Positions 1 through 8,161 of a DNA stretch of 64,000 nt are shown here, piece after piece. The stretch covers positions 372,001-436,000 of the forward strand of contig NZ_OY782495.1 of the NCBI RefSeq assembly GCF_963677715.1, in the 5' to 3' direction. The position numbers and the translations under genes are program-made. This stretch comes from an uncultured Bacteroides sp. GTDB taxonomy: Bacteria; Bacteroidota; Bacteroidia; Bacteroidales; Bacteroidaceae. The notes beneath the pieces are model-generated. The model did no database searches and was not told the origin of the DNA. It saw only the letters and a program-made list of their open reading frames with translations. How positions within the stretch are numbered: position 1 is the stretch's first letter; each line of letters starts with the position of its first letter.

Positions 1-154
1 ACAATTTTAAATAATTGAATATTTTTCATCATTTAGAAGAGCAATTAAACAAAAAAGATTAGAAGTTAGTTCAAATCAAAGTCAATCAAGATTAAGCCTT
101 AAAGTCTCATATGTAAAAGACACAGAGGTATCTATGCTAAATAACCGATAAGTC

Positions 155-204
155 GATAAAAACTTTAATGGTCCTAACCAAGATAAATCGGTTAGCACCA
201 TTAA
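155..204 (-). terminator. Intrinsic terminator after the SDR gene
   Basis: Arms 165-179 and 190-204 form a stem of 14 pairs with one C/C mismatch and a 10-base loop. On the minus strand it is followed by a T-rich run (155-164). It lies about 35 bases past the stop of the dehydrogenase gene. The rest of 1-237 shows no gene. Confidence 0.7.
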
Positions 205-237
205 GACAATTAAGTTTTTATTGATTTTACAATAGAC

Positions 238-1077
238 TCATTTTACAACATCATCATGATCGGTACCGATAATTACATCGTACCAATTTTCTATGTCTTT
301 TGCAAATCCGGCTGTTTTATGTTCATACCGCTCTAACGTATCTTTACCCAATGGCAAATGTAACGGTGGATTTTCCGCAACCGCCAGCTTTATAAAAGCT
401 TCAGCTAATTTAACCGGATTTCCGGGTTGTTTACGATTTACCTGAGTAGCAAATGCTCGCATTTTACCAACAGTTTCAGCATAATCTTCAATAATATTAG
501 CCGTCCGATTTAGAGAGGATGCGTCCAAAAAATTAGTGCGGAAGTACCCCGGTTCAACAACAGTCGCTTTTATTCCCAGAGGAGCTAATTCCAAAGCAAG
601 AGCTTCGGTTATTCCTTCTATAGCAAATTTTGTCGAACTGTATAATCCCCAACCAATAGAACCTGTCAGTCCTCCGACCGAAGAAATATTAATAATGTGT
701 CCGCTACGCTGCTTTCGCATGAAAGGCAGAACTGCTCTAATTACATTTAACGTACCAAACACATTGGTATCATAGTTCTTTTTGACTTCTTCTCCCGAAG
801 CTTCTTCCACTGCACTTAATAAACCGTAACCGGCATTATTTACCAACACATCAATCCGCCCAAAATAATCATGGCCCGTTAATACAGCTTTTTTTGACTG
901 CTCTTCATTGGTCACATCGAGTGGCACCACTAAGAGATTCTCATTATTGCTAACCTGCAATACAAATTCGTCAGGAGTCCGAACAGCGGCTATCACTTTG
1001 TCTCCGCTAGCCAAAACGGCCTTTGTAATTTCCAAACCGAAACCTCTTGATGCTCCGGTAATAAACCATACTTTCAT
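238..1077 (-). CDS. Short-chain dehydrogenase/reductase (SDR)
   Basis: A 279-residue classical SDR, a cytoplasmic NAD(P)-dependent oxidoreductase with a Rossmann fold. The nucleotide-binding TGASRGFG is at residues 7-14, NNAG at 80-83, the structural Asn at 105, catalytic Ser near 132-133 and the YSSTK active-site motif at 146-150. The substrate cannot be told from sequence. It is the last gene of a cluster with an old yellow enzyme and two hydrolases, but a 140-base gap and its own promoter (-7 box at 1106-1113) suggest separate transcription. A conserved 28-bp site at 1143-1170 lies upstream and is shared with the hydrolase operon and with an AraC gene, so co-regulation is likely. Confidence 0.9.
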   Translation of the reverse strand: MKVWFITGASRGFGLEITKAVLASGDKVIAAVRTPDEFVLQVSNNENLLVVPLDVTNEEQSKKAVLTGHDYFGRIDVLVNNAGYGLLSAVEEASGEEVKKNYDTNVFGTLNVIRAVLPFMRKQRSGHIINISSVGGLTGSIGWGLYSSTKFAIEGITEALALELAPLGIKATVVEPGYFRTNFLDASSLNRTANIIEDYAETVGKMRAFATQVNRKQPGNPVKLAEAFIKLAVAENPPLHLPLGKDTLERYEHKTAGFAKDIENWYDVIIGTDHDDVVK

Positions 1078-1105
1078 ACTTTTCTCTATTTTAATTTTAA
1101 TAGAA

Positions 1106-1170
1106 CAAAATTATATATAAATGAAATGATTACTTATAGCATAATCAAAGAGCTTTATATGAATTTCAAC
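1106..1170 (-). promoter_or_regulatory. SDR promoter with shared regulator site 1
   Basis: The -7 box TAATTTTG (minus strand of 1106-1113) fits TAnnTTTG. The 28-bp site at 1143-1170 (plus-strand reading) has AAT, AAGA, TTTATATGA and TCAA at offsets 1, 6, 12 and 24. It is separated from the -7 box by 29 bases, exactly as at 3674-3738. The position upstream of the -33 region suits an AraC-type activator. The binding protein is inferred. Confidence 0.65.
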
Positions 1171-1217
1171 GTTGATTTACATAAAAGGATCTATATTACA
1201 CTTTTAGGGCTAAACAA

Positions 1218-2327
1218 TTATGCTTCCGTAGAGAAGGGATAATCAGAATATCCCTCTACTCCTCCACCACCAAAAAGTTTATGCGTATCAGATATTACAT
1301 TTAATGGGAAGTTATTCTTTACACGATACGGATAATCCGGATTAGCAAGAAATTTACGTCCGAAGCCCACCAGATCTATTAACCCTTTTTCTAACAAACG
1401 TTCTCCTTCTTCAGGTGTCTTATTGCCGGTAGCTATGATCGTGGAATGAAATTTTTCTCTTAAATCTATCCTGAAATCTTCCGGTATTTGCGGAGCATCA
1501 TCCCAATCCGCTTCTGACAAATGTAAATAGGCAATGTCCATCAAATTTAATTTCTGAGCGGCTAACATAATTGTATCCAGAATTTCCGGATCATCCATAT
1601 CTTTAAATCTAATAAAGGGAGATATGCGTAATCCGGTACGATCGTGCCCAACAGCATCTGCAACCGCCTGAGTTACTTCGAGCATAAAACGAACTCTGTT
1701 TTCAATTTTACCTCCGTAATCATCAGTACGCTTATTACTGTTGGAACGTAAAAATTCATCAATGAGATAACCGTTTGCTCCATGAATTTCTACTCCGTCA
1801 AATCCAGCACTTATTGCATTTTTAGCAGCCATCACATATTCATCTATAACCTTTCTGATATCTTCGACGGTCATTTCTCTTGGCTCTTCAACCGGAACAA
1901 AAGTCGCATCTCCGTTAACTGCGCCATCGAATATATAGACATTAGTTTCTTTTGCTACCAGAGCAGAAGGAGCTATCGGCTGTAATCCATTCACTTTACT
2001 GCTGCTAATTCTCCCTACATGCCATAATTGAGAAAATATTTTGCTGCCATTTTCATGAACTATTTTTGTTATTTTTTTCCAAGCTTCAATTTGCTCTTCC
2101 GTGTAGATGCCAGGCGTCCTCTCATAGCCTTTTCCTTGAAGTGATATTTGTGTAGCCTCTGTGATAATTAACCCGGCTGACGTACGTTGTCGATAATATT
2201 CAACCATAATATCATTGGGAACATCTCCCGGTTGTGAACTTCTGGAACGTGTCATGGGTGCCATAACAAACCTATTTTGTAAAGAGAGTGACCTCAGGTT
2301 GTTTTGTTCAAATAATTTTGTATACAT
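1218..2327 (-). CDS. Old yellow enzyme family alkene reductase
   Basis: A 369-residue FMN-dependent TIM-barrel enzyme of the NemA/XenB/OYE group, which reduces activated C=C bonds of enones, nitro esters and similar electrophiles with NAD(P)H. Visible are the N-terminal FMN-site segment APMTRSRS (residues 23-30), the substrate-binding HGAN at 182-185 with Tyr187, and the family segment around RTDDYGG (200-206). Full length for the family. It starts 59 bases after the stop of the upstream hydrolase gene (2387-3595), so the two are probably one operon under the promoter at 3674-3738. A role in reducing or detoxifying electrophiles is inferred from family and neighbours. Confidence 0.92.
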   Translation of the reverse strand: MYTKLFEQNNLRSLSLQNRFVMAPMTRSRSSQPGDVPNDIMVEYYRQRTSAGLIITEATQISLQGKGYERTPGIYTEEQIEAWKKITKIVHENGSKIFSQLWHVGRISSSKVNGLQPIAPSALVAKETNVYIFDGAVNGDATFVPVEEPREMTVEDIRKVIDEYVMAAKNAISAGFDGVEIHGANGYLIDEFLRSNSNKRTDDYGGKIENRVRFMLEVTQAVADAVGHDRTGLRISPFIRFKDMDDPEILDTIMLAAQKLNLMDIAYLHLSEADWDDAPQIPEDFRIDLREKFHSTIIATGNKTPEEGERLLEKGLIDLVGFGRKFLANPDYPYRVKNNFPLNVISDTHKLFGGGGVEGYSDYPFSTEA

Positions 2328-2386
2328 TTTATTTTCAATTTATAAGTTTCTACACAACAAACAATTATGCAGTACATGTTATTACT

Positions 2387-3595
2387 TTAATGAATGTTGT
2401 TTGAAAAAGTTTCGTCAAGCCAGTCAAAAATAATCTGCGTCAAACGTCTCATAGCTCCTTCATGACAATGCTCACCTGCACCCTCTGATGTATACAATTT
2501 CACCAATGTAGTAGCGCCTAGTAAACTATCTACGACTTTCTGAGCCTGTCCTTGAAGAAATTTATCTTCTTCTGCTTCCAAAACCAAGGTCGGTGCTTTT
2601 ACTTTGTCTGCAAAGCCATCCAGAGTCCAAGCTTTTGTTTCTTTAAGATAAGCAGAAGGAGTTGTTGCGCCAAATGTCCATAACCCGTTTTGAATAGCCC
2701 ATCTTAGAGAAGTATTATTCTTCATGAGCATTCTGATAACTTGGTCAAAAATTTCCCCTTGTCCATTATCTAATAGTTTAAGTAAAAACGGAGGCATTTC
2801 AATCGTATTAGCATCGTAAAAATCATACATGCCATCATTAAGTATTAAGGCTCCGACGCGAGAATCAAATGCAGCAGCACGTACAATTTGGAGAGCCCCC
2901 AGACTATAGCCGAATAGTGCAATCTGATCTTTGCAAACATCTTTACGCGAATAGGTATAATCCAATACCGGCGTGATGACAGCCTCCCAATCGACCCTAA
3001 ATAACATATTATCTTCTCGAAGAGGTTCGCCAGCTCCCGGCCCGTCAAAGGCTAATACATTGTAGCCACGCCTTAAAGCCGCAGCAGCAATAGCGAAATA
3101 GGCTTCTTCACGGGTAGAGTCAAACCCATTATTATAAATGATTGTTGGCCGTTGACTATCCGTAGCATCCGCTTTGAAAAAATAAGCTGGTAACATTACA
3201 TCTTCATAGGGTATCAAAACATTTTCTACCGGAGTATCTAACAATAGAGCCGCCTTCTGAAACGTTTCTCTGGATAATCTGGATACTGAAATCACCTCCT
3301 GATCATTAACAGGATCGAAACGGCGATAAAATTCAGCTACTCTATAATAGTTTGACGCTCTTAAAAAAGCTTCCCGAGCGCTGACGTGATGTCCCTTGGA
3401 TAAAGAGTCTTCTCCCTGCTGCGCTATTCGATCTGCAAGAGTTTTCCATTCTCTTAACCATGCGTCCTCGTCTCCATCGGGTATTTTAGATGCTGTAATA
3501 ATTATCTCGCCCAGGTCTGCACCGCCATCACATGCGAATCCAAGAGTACGTAATGTCTCAAATGAAAATGAAGGGTCATTAAATAAGATTTTCAT
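2387..3595 (-). CDS. Alpha/beta hydrolase (acyl-peptidase-like esterase)
   Basis: A 402-residue cytoplasmic alpha/beta hydrolase with an extended N-terminal helical part (about 1-130) and a catalytic core from about residue 145. The nucleophile elbow GYSLG places Ser231. The acid is probably the Asp in EEDKF near residue 348, and the His is in GEHCHEG near 376. There is no signal peptide. The layout resembles the FrsA/2,6-dihydroxypseudooxynicotine-hydrolase type, a group with varied C-C and ester hydrolase activity, so the substrate stays open. It is the first gene of a likely two-gene operon with the old yellow enzyme. Confidence 0.8.
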   Translation of the reverse strand: MKILFNDPSFSFETLRTLGFACDGGADLGEIIITASKIPDGDEDAWLREWKTLADRIAQQGEDSLSKGHHVSAREAFLRASNYYRVAEFYRRFDPVNDQEVISVSRLSRETFQKAALLLDTPVENVLIPYEDVMLPAYFFKADATDSQRPTIIYNNGFDSTREEAYFAIAAAALRRGYNVLAFDGPGAGEPLREDNMLFRVDWEAVITPVLDYTYSRKDVCKDQIALFGYSLGALQIVRAAAFDSRVGALILNDGMYDFYDANTIEMPPFLLKLLDNGQGEIFDQVIRMLMKNNTSLRWAIQNGLWTFGATTPSAYLKETKAWTLDGFADKVKAPTLVLEAEEDKFLQGQAQKVVDSLLGATTLVKLYTSEGAGEHCHEGAMRRLTQIIFDWLDETFSNNIH

Positions 3596-3673
3596 GATTT
3601 GATAATTTAGTAATTATATTCAATAAATAGTATTACTTTTCAATAGATGAACTATATGGAATGCTATCATAAA

Positions 3674-3738
3674 CAAACTTAGATGAAAGAGAGAAAATGA
3701 TCTATACTTAAATCAAAGAGATTTATATGATTATCAAA
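3674..3738 (-). promoter_or_regulatory. Hydrolase-OYE promoter with shared regulator site 2
   Basis: The -7 box TAAGTTTG (minus strand of 3674-3681) fits TAnnTTTG. The upstream 28-bp site at 3711-3738 matches the SDR-promoter site with the same 29-base spacing to the -7 box. In plus-strand reading the two sites are identical over TCAAAGAG and TTTATATGA. Confidence 0.65.
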
Positions 3739-3766
3739 GCTAATTTTTGATAATCAGTTTTCTCTT

Positions 3767-4666
3767 TCACTGGATACTGATTATCTTTTTCAGTAAACGA
3801 ATAAGCTCTTGAGGCTGTTCTTCAGGAATGTAGTGCCCTGAATTTTTTATAACTTCAATTACAGGATTTGAAATATTTTTAAAAGCTTTATCAACATTCG
3901 CCCCCAATGCATATTCTCCACCTATAGCATAAATTGGAATCTTGAGCTGATGTAGATTCTTTTTATTCTGACGGGCACTTTCGGGAAAAGCTCTATAATA
4001 ATTAAACCCATTTGCCATCTTTCCCCTGCCTTTATAAGCTTTGTAATAGTGATTCAGATCTTTTTTATTGATTGCTGTTTTAATAAAAGACTTGTTTGAA
4101 AAATACCAATTGATATATTCTTTCTCTCTCCCCGCAACAAGTATTTCGGGTATACCAGCTATTGCATGGAAATAAAATTGCCAAACTTTATCTGCATTTT
4201 GGGGTTTAAAAACATTATCATCAGACAAGCCTGGTATTGCAGCATCTAATATAGTCAATGATTTTAATTTATTTTCATATTTCAAAGCGAACGAAACAGC
4301 AACCCAACTACCAACATCATGGCCCACTAAATGAACCTTTTCAATTCCCATATCATCAATAAAAGAGGCTAAGATGTCTGCTATTGATTGAGTATCATAT
4401 TTATCAGGAGCACCACTATTTCCCAATCCCGGTAAATCGACGGCGATTACTCTGTTGTTTTTTGATAATTCAGGAATTACCTTTCTCCATGCATAAGAAG
4501 TCTGCGGCCAACCATGAAGCAATATAATTGTTTCACCTTTCCCCTGTTCATAATAACATAACTTTGTTTTCCCTACCGAATGATATTTGGCCACAGGCAT
4601 CTGAGCCTTCAAACAAATTGCAAGAACTAAGAAAAACAATACTGAAAAACATTTAATCTTATTCAT
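3767..4666 (-). CDS. Secreted alpha/beta hydrolase, epoxide hydrolase/dehalogenase type
   Basis: A 299-residue protein with an N-terminal signal peptide (hydrophobic residues 7-19, likely cut near LKAQ). The oxyanion-hole HGWPQ is at 51-55, the nucleophile elbow GHDVG puts Asp117 at the nucleophile position, and the catalytic His is probably His278 in NSGHYIPEE. An Asp nucleophile is typical of epoxide hydrolases, haloalkane dehalogenases and fluoroacetate dehalogenases rather than esterases. It is probably periplasmic. It diverges from the GlxA-like regulator gene at 4796, so it is a candidate target of that regulator. Which electrophile it hydrolyses cannot be told. Confidence 0.82.
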   Translation of the reverse strand: MNKIKCFSVLFFLVLAICLKAQMPVAKYHSVGKTKLCYYEQGKGETIILLHGWPQTSYAWRKVIPELSKNNRVIAVDLPGLGNSGAPDKYDTQSIADILASFIDDMGIEKVHLVGHDVGSWVAVSFALKYENKLKSLTILDAAIPGLSDDNVFKPQNADKVWQFYFHAIAGIPEILVAGREKEYINWYFSNKSFIKTAINKKDLNHYYKAYKGRGKMANGFNYYRAFPESARQNKKNLHQLKIPIYAIGGEYALGANVDKAFKNISNPVIEVIKNSGHYIPEEQPQELIRLLKKIISIQ

Positions 4667-4692
4667 ATTTATTTATATTATAATTGATGGGA

Positions 4693-4775
4693 CAAAAATA
4701 ATCGATTTATTAATTGTCTGAAATGACAATGCACACGCAATTACTGCCAATTGCATATAGAAATCATTATCTTTG
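4693..4775. promoter_or_regulatory. Divergent promoters, hydrolase and GlxA-like regulator
   Basis: Two opposed -7 boxes lie in the 129-base gap: TATTTTTG on the minus strand (4693-4700) for the hydrolase, and TATCTTTG on the plus strand (4768-4775) for the regulator. No copy of the 28-bp site of the neighbouring regulon is seen here. Confidence 0.5.
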
Positions 4776-4795
4776 CATTTTATTATATATAATAT

Positions 4796-5788
4796 ATGAA
4801 ACTACGAACAGAAATACGGCATATTGTTATCGTTGCTCCATCAAACTCAACATTGCTGGATGTAGCAGGGCCACTGGATGTTTTTACAAAAGCTATTGAA
4901 AACTATAATAGCATAAATGACAATATAGACTTTGTGTACAAAACACATGTAGTATCTACTACAGCAAATAAATTAGTTTCAATGTCTTCTGGGATTTCGA
5001 TTATGAGTGACGGGTTCTACAAATTGATAGATTATAACATAGATACTTTAATTATAGCAGGTTTACCCAAAATTCAGGATTATAAAATGGAAAATGATTT
5101 GCTGAAATGGATCAAAGAACAATCAAAGATAGTTCGACGTATTTGTTCGGTTTGCTCAGGAGCTTTTATTTTAGCAGAAGCAGATGTTTTATCGGGGAAG
5201 AATGCTACAACACATTGGAAATATTGCGGCACACTCTCCAATATGTATCCAGCAGTTAAAGTTGATATAAATCCCATTTTCATAAAAGACGGAAACGTTT
5301 ACACATCGGCAGGCGTTACCGCCGGCATGGATTTAGCTTTAGCTTTAGTTGAAGAAGACTTAGGAAAATCATTCGCCATAGAAATAGCTAAAGATATGGT
5401 TTTATTTCTAAAACGTCCGGGCAACCAGTCTCAATACAGCACCATGCTAAAATATCAAAATATAGACTATAAACCCATTGAAAAAATTAAGGATTGGATA
5501 TCCGATCACCTAACCGAAGAATTAACGGTTGAGCGACTGGCAAAAGAAAGCTTGATGAGTCCGCGCAATTTTGCACGTATTTTTGTTCGTGAATTAAAAA
5601 TTACTCCGGCAAAATACATCGAAAGATTAAGAATAGAAACCGCATGCCGTTTTTTAGAAGAAACACAATTAAACATTGAGGAAATTGCTGCAATATGTGG
5701 CTTAAAATCATCGGAGAATATGAGACGATTATTTTTCAAATCATTAGAAATAAATCCTTCACTCTATAGAAGCAACTTTCAACGGTGA
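4796..5788 (+). CDS. GlxA family transcriptional regulator (DJ-1/PfpI + AraC HTH)
   Basis: A 330-residue two-part regulator. Residues about 9-200 form a DJ-1/PfpI-like domain with the elbow cysteine in CSVCSG (Cys120) and the following FILAEADVL. Residues about 228-328 carry two helix-turn-helix motifs of the AraC class (EELTVERLAKESLMSPRNFAR, then the IEEIAAICGL segment). In this family the DJ-1-like part usually serves as a sensor rather than a protease. It is divergent from the secreted hydrolase gene 3767-4666, the most likely target. The signal it senses is unknown. Confidence 0.88.
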   Translation: MKLRTEIRHIVIVAPSNSTLLDVAGPLDVFTKAIENYNSINDNIDFVYKTHVVSTTANKLVSMSSGISIMSDGFYKLIDYNIDTLIIAGLPKIQDYKMENDLLKWIKEQSKIVRRICSVCSGAFILAEADVLSGKNATTHWKYCGTLSNMYPAVKVDINPIFIKDGNVYTSAGVTAGMDLALALVEEDLGKSFAIEIAKDMVLFLKRPGNQSQYSTMLKYQNIDYKPIEKIKDWISDHLTEELTVERLAKESLMSPRNFARIFVRELKITPAKYIERLRIETACRFLEETQLNIEEIAAICGLKSSENMRRLFFKSLEINPSLYRSNFQR

Positions 5789-5849
5789 ATCTTAAAATAT
5801 CACTCGTCTATTGAAACAGAGACATAACAGCGAGGACACTATTTTATAT

Positions 5850-6773
5850 CTATGCCTGATAATTTCGTCTGAACTCATTGGGCGTTACGCCGATATTCTT
5901 TTTAAAAAACTGACTAAAATTAGGTTGATCGGCAAACCCGATGCAATAACCTATTTCCTGTAATGTCCAATCTGTTTGCAGAAGTAATGCTTTACTTTCT
6001 TCCAGTAACCTATTCTTGATGTGCGTACTTACATTTTGCCCGGTATATTTTTTCAATAGAACATTTAAATGATTGGGATGAAGAGACAGGTTATCGGCAA
6101 ATTCTTTTGCTGTCTTCATCTTAACCGGATTATTATAATTGATCTCCGATGTTTTACTTTCCAATAACTGAAAGAATTGGTGTATATGTCGAAATTCAGC
6201 ATTCACCGTATCAGGCAGAGGAAAATCAGCATTCTTAATACTTTCGATTATTATTAATTGGATATAAGCCATCATAGCATCTTCGGCCAATGCTCCTCCT
6301 ATTGTATCTTCCGTATGCATTTGTTTAAAAAGCTTATCAATTACATTCAGGCTGTTCTCGCGCAGGCAAATTACACTTTTATTAGCATCAGTAAACAATT
6401 GATATTTATCTACAACAGATTTTAGAATAGGATGAGCATCAATATATCTCTTTTTAAATAAGGTATAGTATCCAGCAGACCGGTCAGACATATTTTTCCA
6501 GGAAACAATTTCATTTGGATGAATAAATAAAATCATCGGTTTATCGATGTGATAAGTTCGGGTACCCAGACTAAAAAGGCCGACTCCTTCTGTGATAAAT
6601 AAAATCTTGTAGAAATCACGCCGATTGGGAGACAAATAATTCTTGCAGGAATTTTGCTCTCTATTAAAGACCTTAATATTCCAATTTTCGAAATAATTCC
6701 TTGTAACGGGTATTAAATCCGGTATATCCCTTAATTGTTCTATGCATTTAATATCTATAGTGGAATCTGACAT
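5850..6773 (-). CDS. AraC family transcriptional regulator
   Basis: A 307-residue protein with an N-terminal cupin-like sensing part (about 25-180, with FYKILFITEGVGLFSLG and HPNEIVSW) and a C-terminal AraC DNA-binding domain (about 205-305), including LQEIGYCIGFADQPNFSQFF and the PNEFRR end typical of the family. Its own upstream region holds a third copy of the 28-bp site found before the SDR and hydrolase-OYE genes, again about 28 bases from a -7-like box. It is therefore the best candidate for the protein that binds these sites and controls itself and the cluster. It ends 62 bases from the convergent GlxA-like gene. Confidence 0.88.
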   Translation of the reverse strand: MSDSTIDIKCIEQLRDIPDLIPVTRNYFENWNIKVFNREQNSCKNYLSPNRRDFYKILFITEGVGLFSLGTRTYHIDKPMILFIHPNEIVSWKNMSDRSAGYYTLFKKRYIDAHPILKSVVDKYQLFTDANKSVICLRENSLNVIDKLFKQMHTEDTIGGALAEDAMMAYIQLIIIESIKNADFPLPDTVNAEFRHIHQFFQLLESKTSEINYNNPVKMKTAKEFADNLSLHPNHLNVLLKKYTGQNVSTHIKNRLLEESKALLLQTDWTLQEIGYCIGFADQPNFSQFFKKNIGVTPNEFRRNYQA

Positions 6774-6800
6774 TTACTTAACTTATTTATGAAATAAAAG

Positions 6801-6864
6801 TAAAGATACAGCTATTTCGAGCAACTTAAATATTCAAATACAAGATATTTATATGAAAATCAAA
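6801..6864 (-). promoter_or_regulatory. AraC gene promoter with regulator site 3
   Basis: The third copy of the 28-bp site (6837-6864) keeps 20 positions common to all three copies, including TTTATATGA and TCAA. The -7-like box TATCTTTA (minus strand of 6801-6808) is one base off consensus and sits 28 bases away. Autoregulation is inferred. Confidence 0.55.
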
Positions 6865-6874
6865 TATCGGGAAG

Positions 6875-7006
6875 TCAGCAGCTGTATATGGAATGAAAGT
6901 TATTAGCCTTGCCACGGGAGATTTCACGAACGTGTGGCTGATTTTTTTCAGAAGCGCGGATAACTCCTATCGTATCTGAAGTTCCATAAAGACTAACTGA
7001 TAACAT
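6875..7006 (-). CDS. Possible small ORF of unknown function, 43 residues
   Basis: An ATG-started frame encoding 43 residues, beginning MLSVSLYGTSD and ending FHSIYSC, lies 39 bases after the DUF2975 gene on the same strand. DUF2975 genes usually have a small helix-turn-helix gene next to them. This frame does not show that motif and I do not recognise it. It could be a chance frame. Confidence 0.2.
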   Translation of the reverse strand: MLSVSLYGTSDTIGVIRASEKNQPHVREISRGKANNFHSIYSC

Positions 7007-7045
7007 CGTTAATGGATGGCAACTACCGTGGTGTGATAAGTCCTT

Positions 7046-7507
7046 TTACGATTTCATATCTATGGCATTTTGTAAAAGTTTCTCAAATATTGCCGCAGCA
7101 GTTGCAACTACGATAGAAACAAAAGTAGTCACCATACAAATGGCAAGAAAACCCGCAGGGTCGTCTTCTTTATTATGGAATATCCTTATGTATAGTCCTG
7201 CCGTCACTATTAAAATACTTAGTACGATAGCACAATACTTTATACTCTTTAAAGTCTTAACAGAGTTTGATGAGAATACTTTATTTTGTCCAATGTATCC
7301 AAGTAATTTGAACGCCTTGTACAGCACAACAAAAAAAGCGATTGATGCTGCGTATCCATACAAGATGAGCGGGTCAAGGTAAATGCTAAACAAATCCAAG
7401 TTTGCAGCTCTTCCCTCGGTTAAGGGAAGGCAAATCAAAAGGGCAAGTGTTACAATGCCGATAAGCACGATGACTGCCTGAAGAAATATCATTGAAATTC
7501 TTTTCAT
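7046..7507 (-). CDS. DUF2975 family membrane protein
   Basis: A 153-residue integral membrane protein with four predicted hydrophobic segments (about 8-27, 47-67, 89-107 and 119-142) and the DUF2975 look: a short loop followed by an FSSNSVKTLKSIKYCA segment before the third helix. The family's function is not established. Elsewhere these genes are commonly paired with a small Xre/YozG-like regulator. No such partner is visible on either side here, so this copy appears to be an orphan. It has no operon neighbours: the AraC gene start is over 270 bases downstream and a structured gene-free region lies upstream. Confidence 0.75.
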   Translation of the reverse strand: MKRISMIFLQAVIVLIGIVTLALLICLPLTEGRAANLDLFSIYLDPLILYGYAASIAFFVVLYKAFKLLGYIGQNKVFSSNSVKTLKSIKYCAIVLSILIVTAGLYIRIFHNKEDDPAGFLAICMVTTFVSIVVATAAAIFEKLLQNAIDMKS

Positions 7508-7825
7508 AATGATTTTAAATTATGCTGCAAATATAATAAATATTGAAGAATAAGCGTCTTAGTCTTATCCTTATTTACAATTTCAGAATTTGAATAGCCA
7601 GACAATTAGGATTAGGTGGCTTATCCGCTACAATGACCGCTAACGTTCCGCAGCTACACGCAGGACACTAAGGAAGAATTTACCGAAAAAAGTCTATAAA
7701 CACTTAATTTGCAACTGCTTTAACAGGTGAGCTGCATTTATTTCTTGATTGAAATAGCCGGAAGGAAAAAGGTCTCTAAGACAATATATTATTATTTACA
7801 ATAACAATCCTATTTATAGGGCATG

Positions 7826-7891
7826 GGTTCCCTTTGCAAAGAAAACAGGTCCTCTTTGCAAAGGCGACCTGTTTTCTTTGCAAAGGGAACC
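7826..7891. repeat. 26-bp perfect inverted repeat built from a 22-mer unit
   Basis: The arms 7826-7851 and 7866-7891 are perfect reverse complements over 26 bases, with a 14-base spacer that itself contains TTTGCAAA. A further partial unit follows at 7892-7900, and the block is bracketed by ATGGG (7823-7827) and CCCAT (7906-7910). Each arm contains the CCTGTTTTCTTTGCAAAGG unit, which recurs in tandem at 37524-37589. Confidence 0.85.
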
Positions 7892-8020
7892 TGTTTTCTT
7901 TAATACCCATCTACAGTGCCTATATGCCCTGTTTGTAAATCATTACATTTACAGTTACGCATACTTAATTTCGGAATAATATAGAGGAGGTACTTTGAAT
8001 AACATTATAAGATAAACTGA

Positions 8021-8056
8021 TTACATTACTAGTTATCTCGATAACAAGTAATGTAA
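8021..8056. repeat. Palindromic element with ATAACA-N4-ATGT half sites
   Basis: The arms 8021-8036 and 8041-8056 pair with one mismatch in 16 around a 4-base loop, CTCG. The same arm design with a 4-base loop is seen at 45854-45885 before the fimbrillin-like operon. Confidence 0.7.
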
Positions 8057-8076
8057 CGGTAGAGAAGAAGCCTTCT

Positions 8077-8123
8077 ATTGAGTTGAAAGGACCGTGCAAT
8101 CAACTCAATTGCACGGTCCTTTC
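8077..8123. repeat. Two mutually exclusive hairpins
   Basis: Arms 8085-8100 and 8108-8123 are a perfect 16-bp inverted repeat with a 7-base loop. The loop plus two bases (8101-8109, CAACTCAAT) is also the exact complement of 8077-8085 (ATTGAGTTG), giving an alternative 9-bp hairpin that cannot coexist with the first. Confidence 0.75.
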
Positions 8124-8127
8124 AGAC

Positions 8128-8161
8128 GAAAACAACCGTGCTTTGAAGTTAACGGCACGGT
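8128..8161 (-). terminator. Probable terminator of the DUF362 gene
   Basis: ACCGTGC (8135-8141) pairs with GCACGGT (8155-8161). On the minus strand the stem is followed by TGTTTTC, and it lies 34 bases past the DUF362 stop. The stem sequence reuses the CCGTGC/GCACGG core of the neighbouring 16-bp repeat. Confidence 0.55.

Noticed and set aside
7508-7820. Possible decayed mobile-element gene in the gap
   Set aside because: Only short broken frames were found and none could be tied to a known family.
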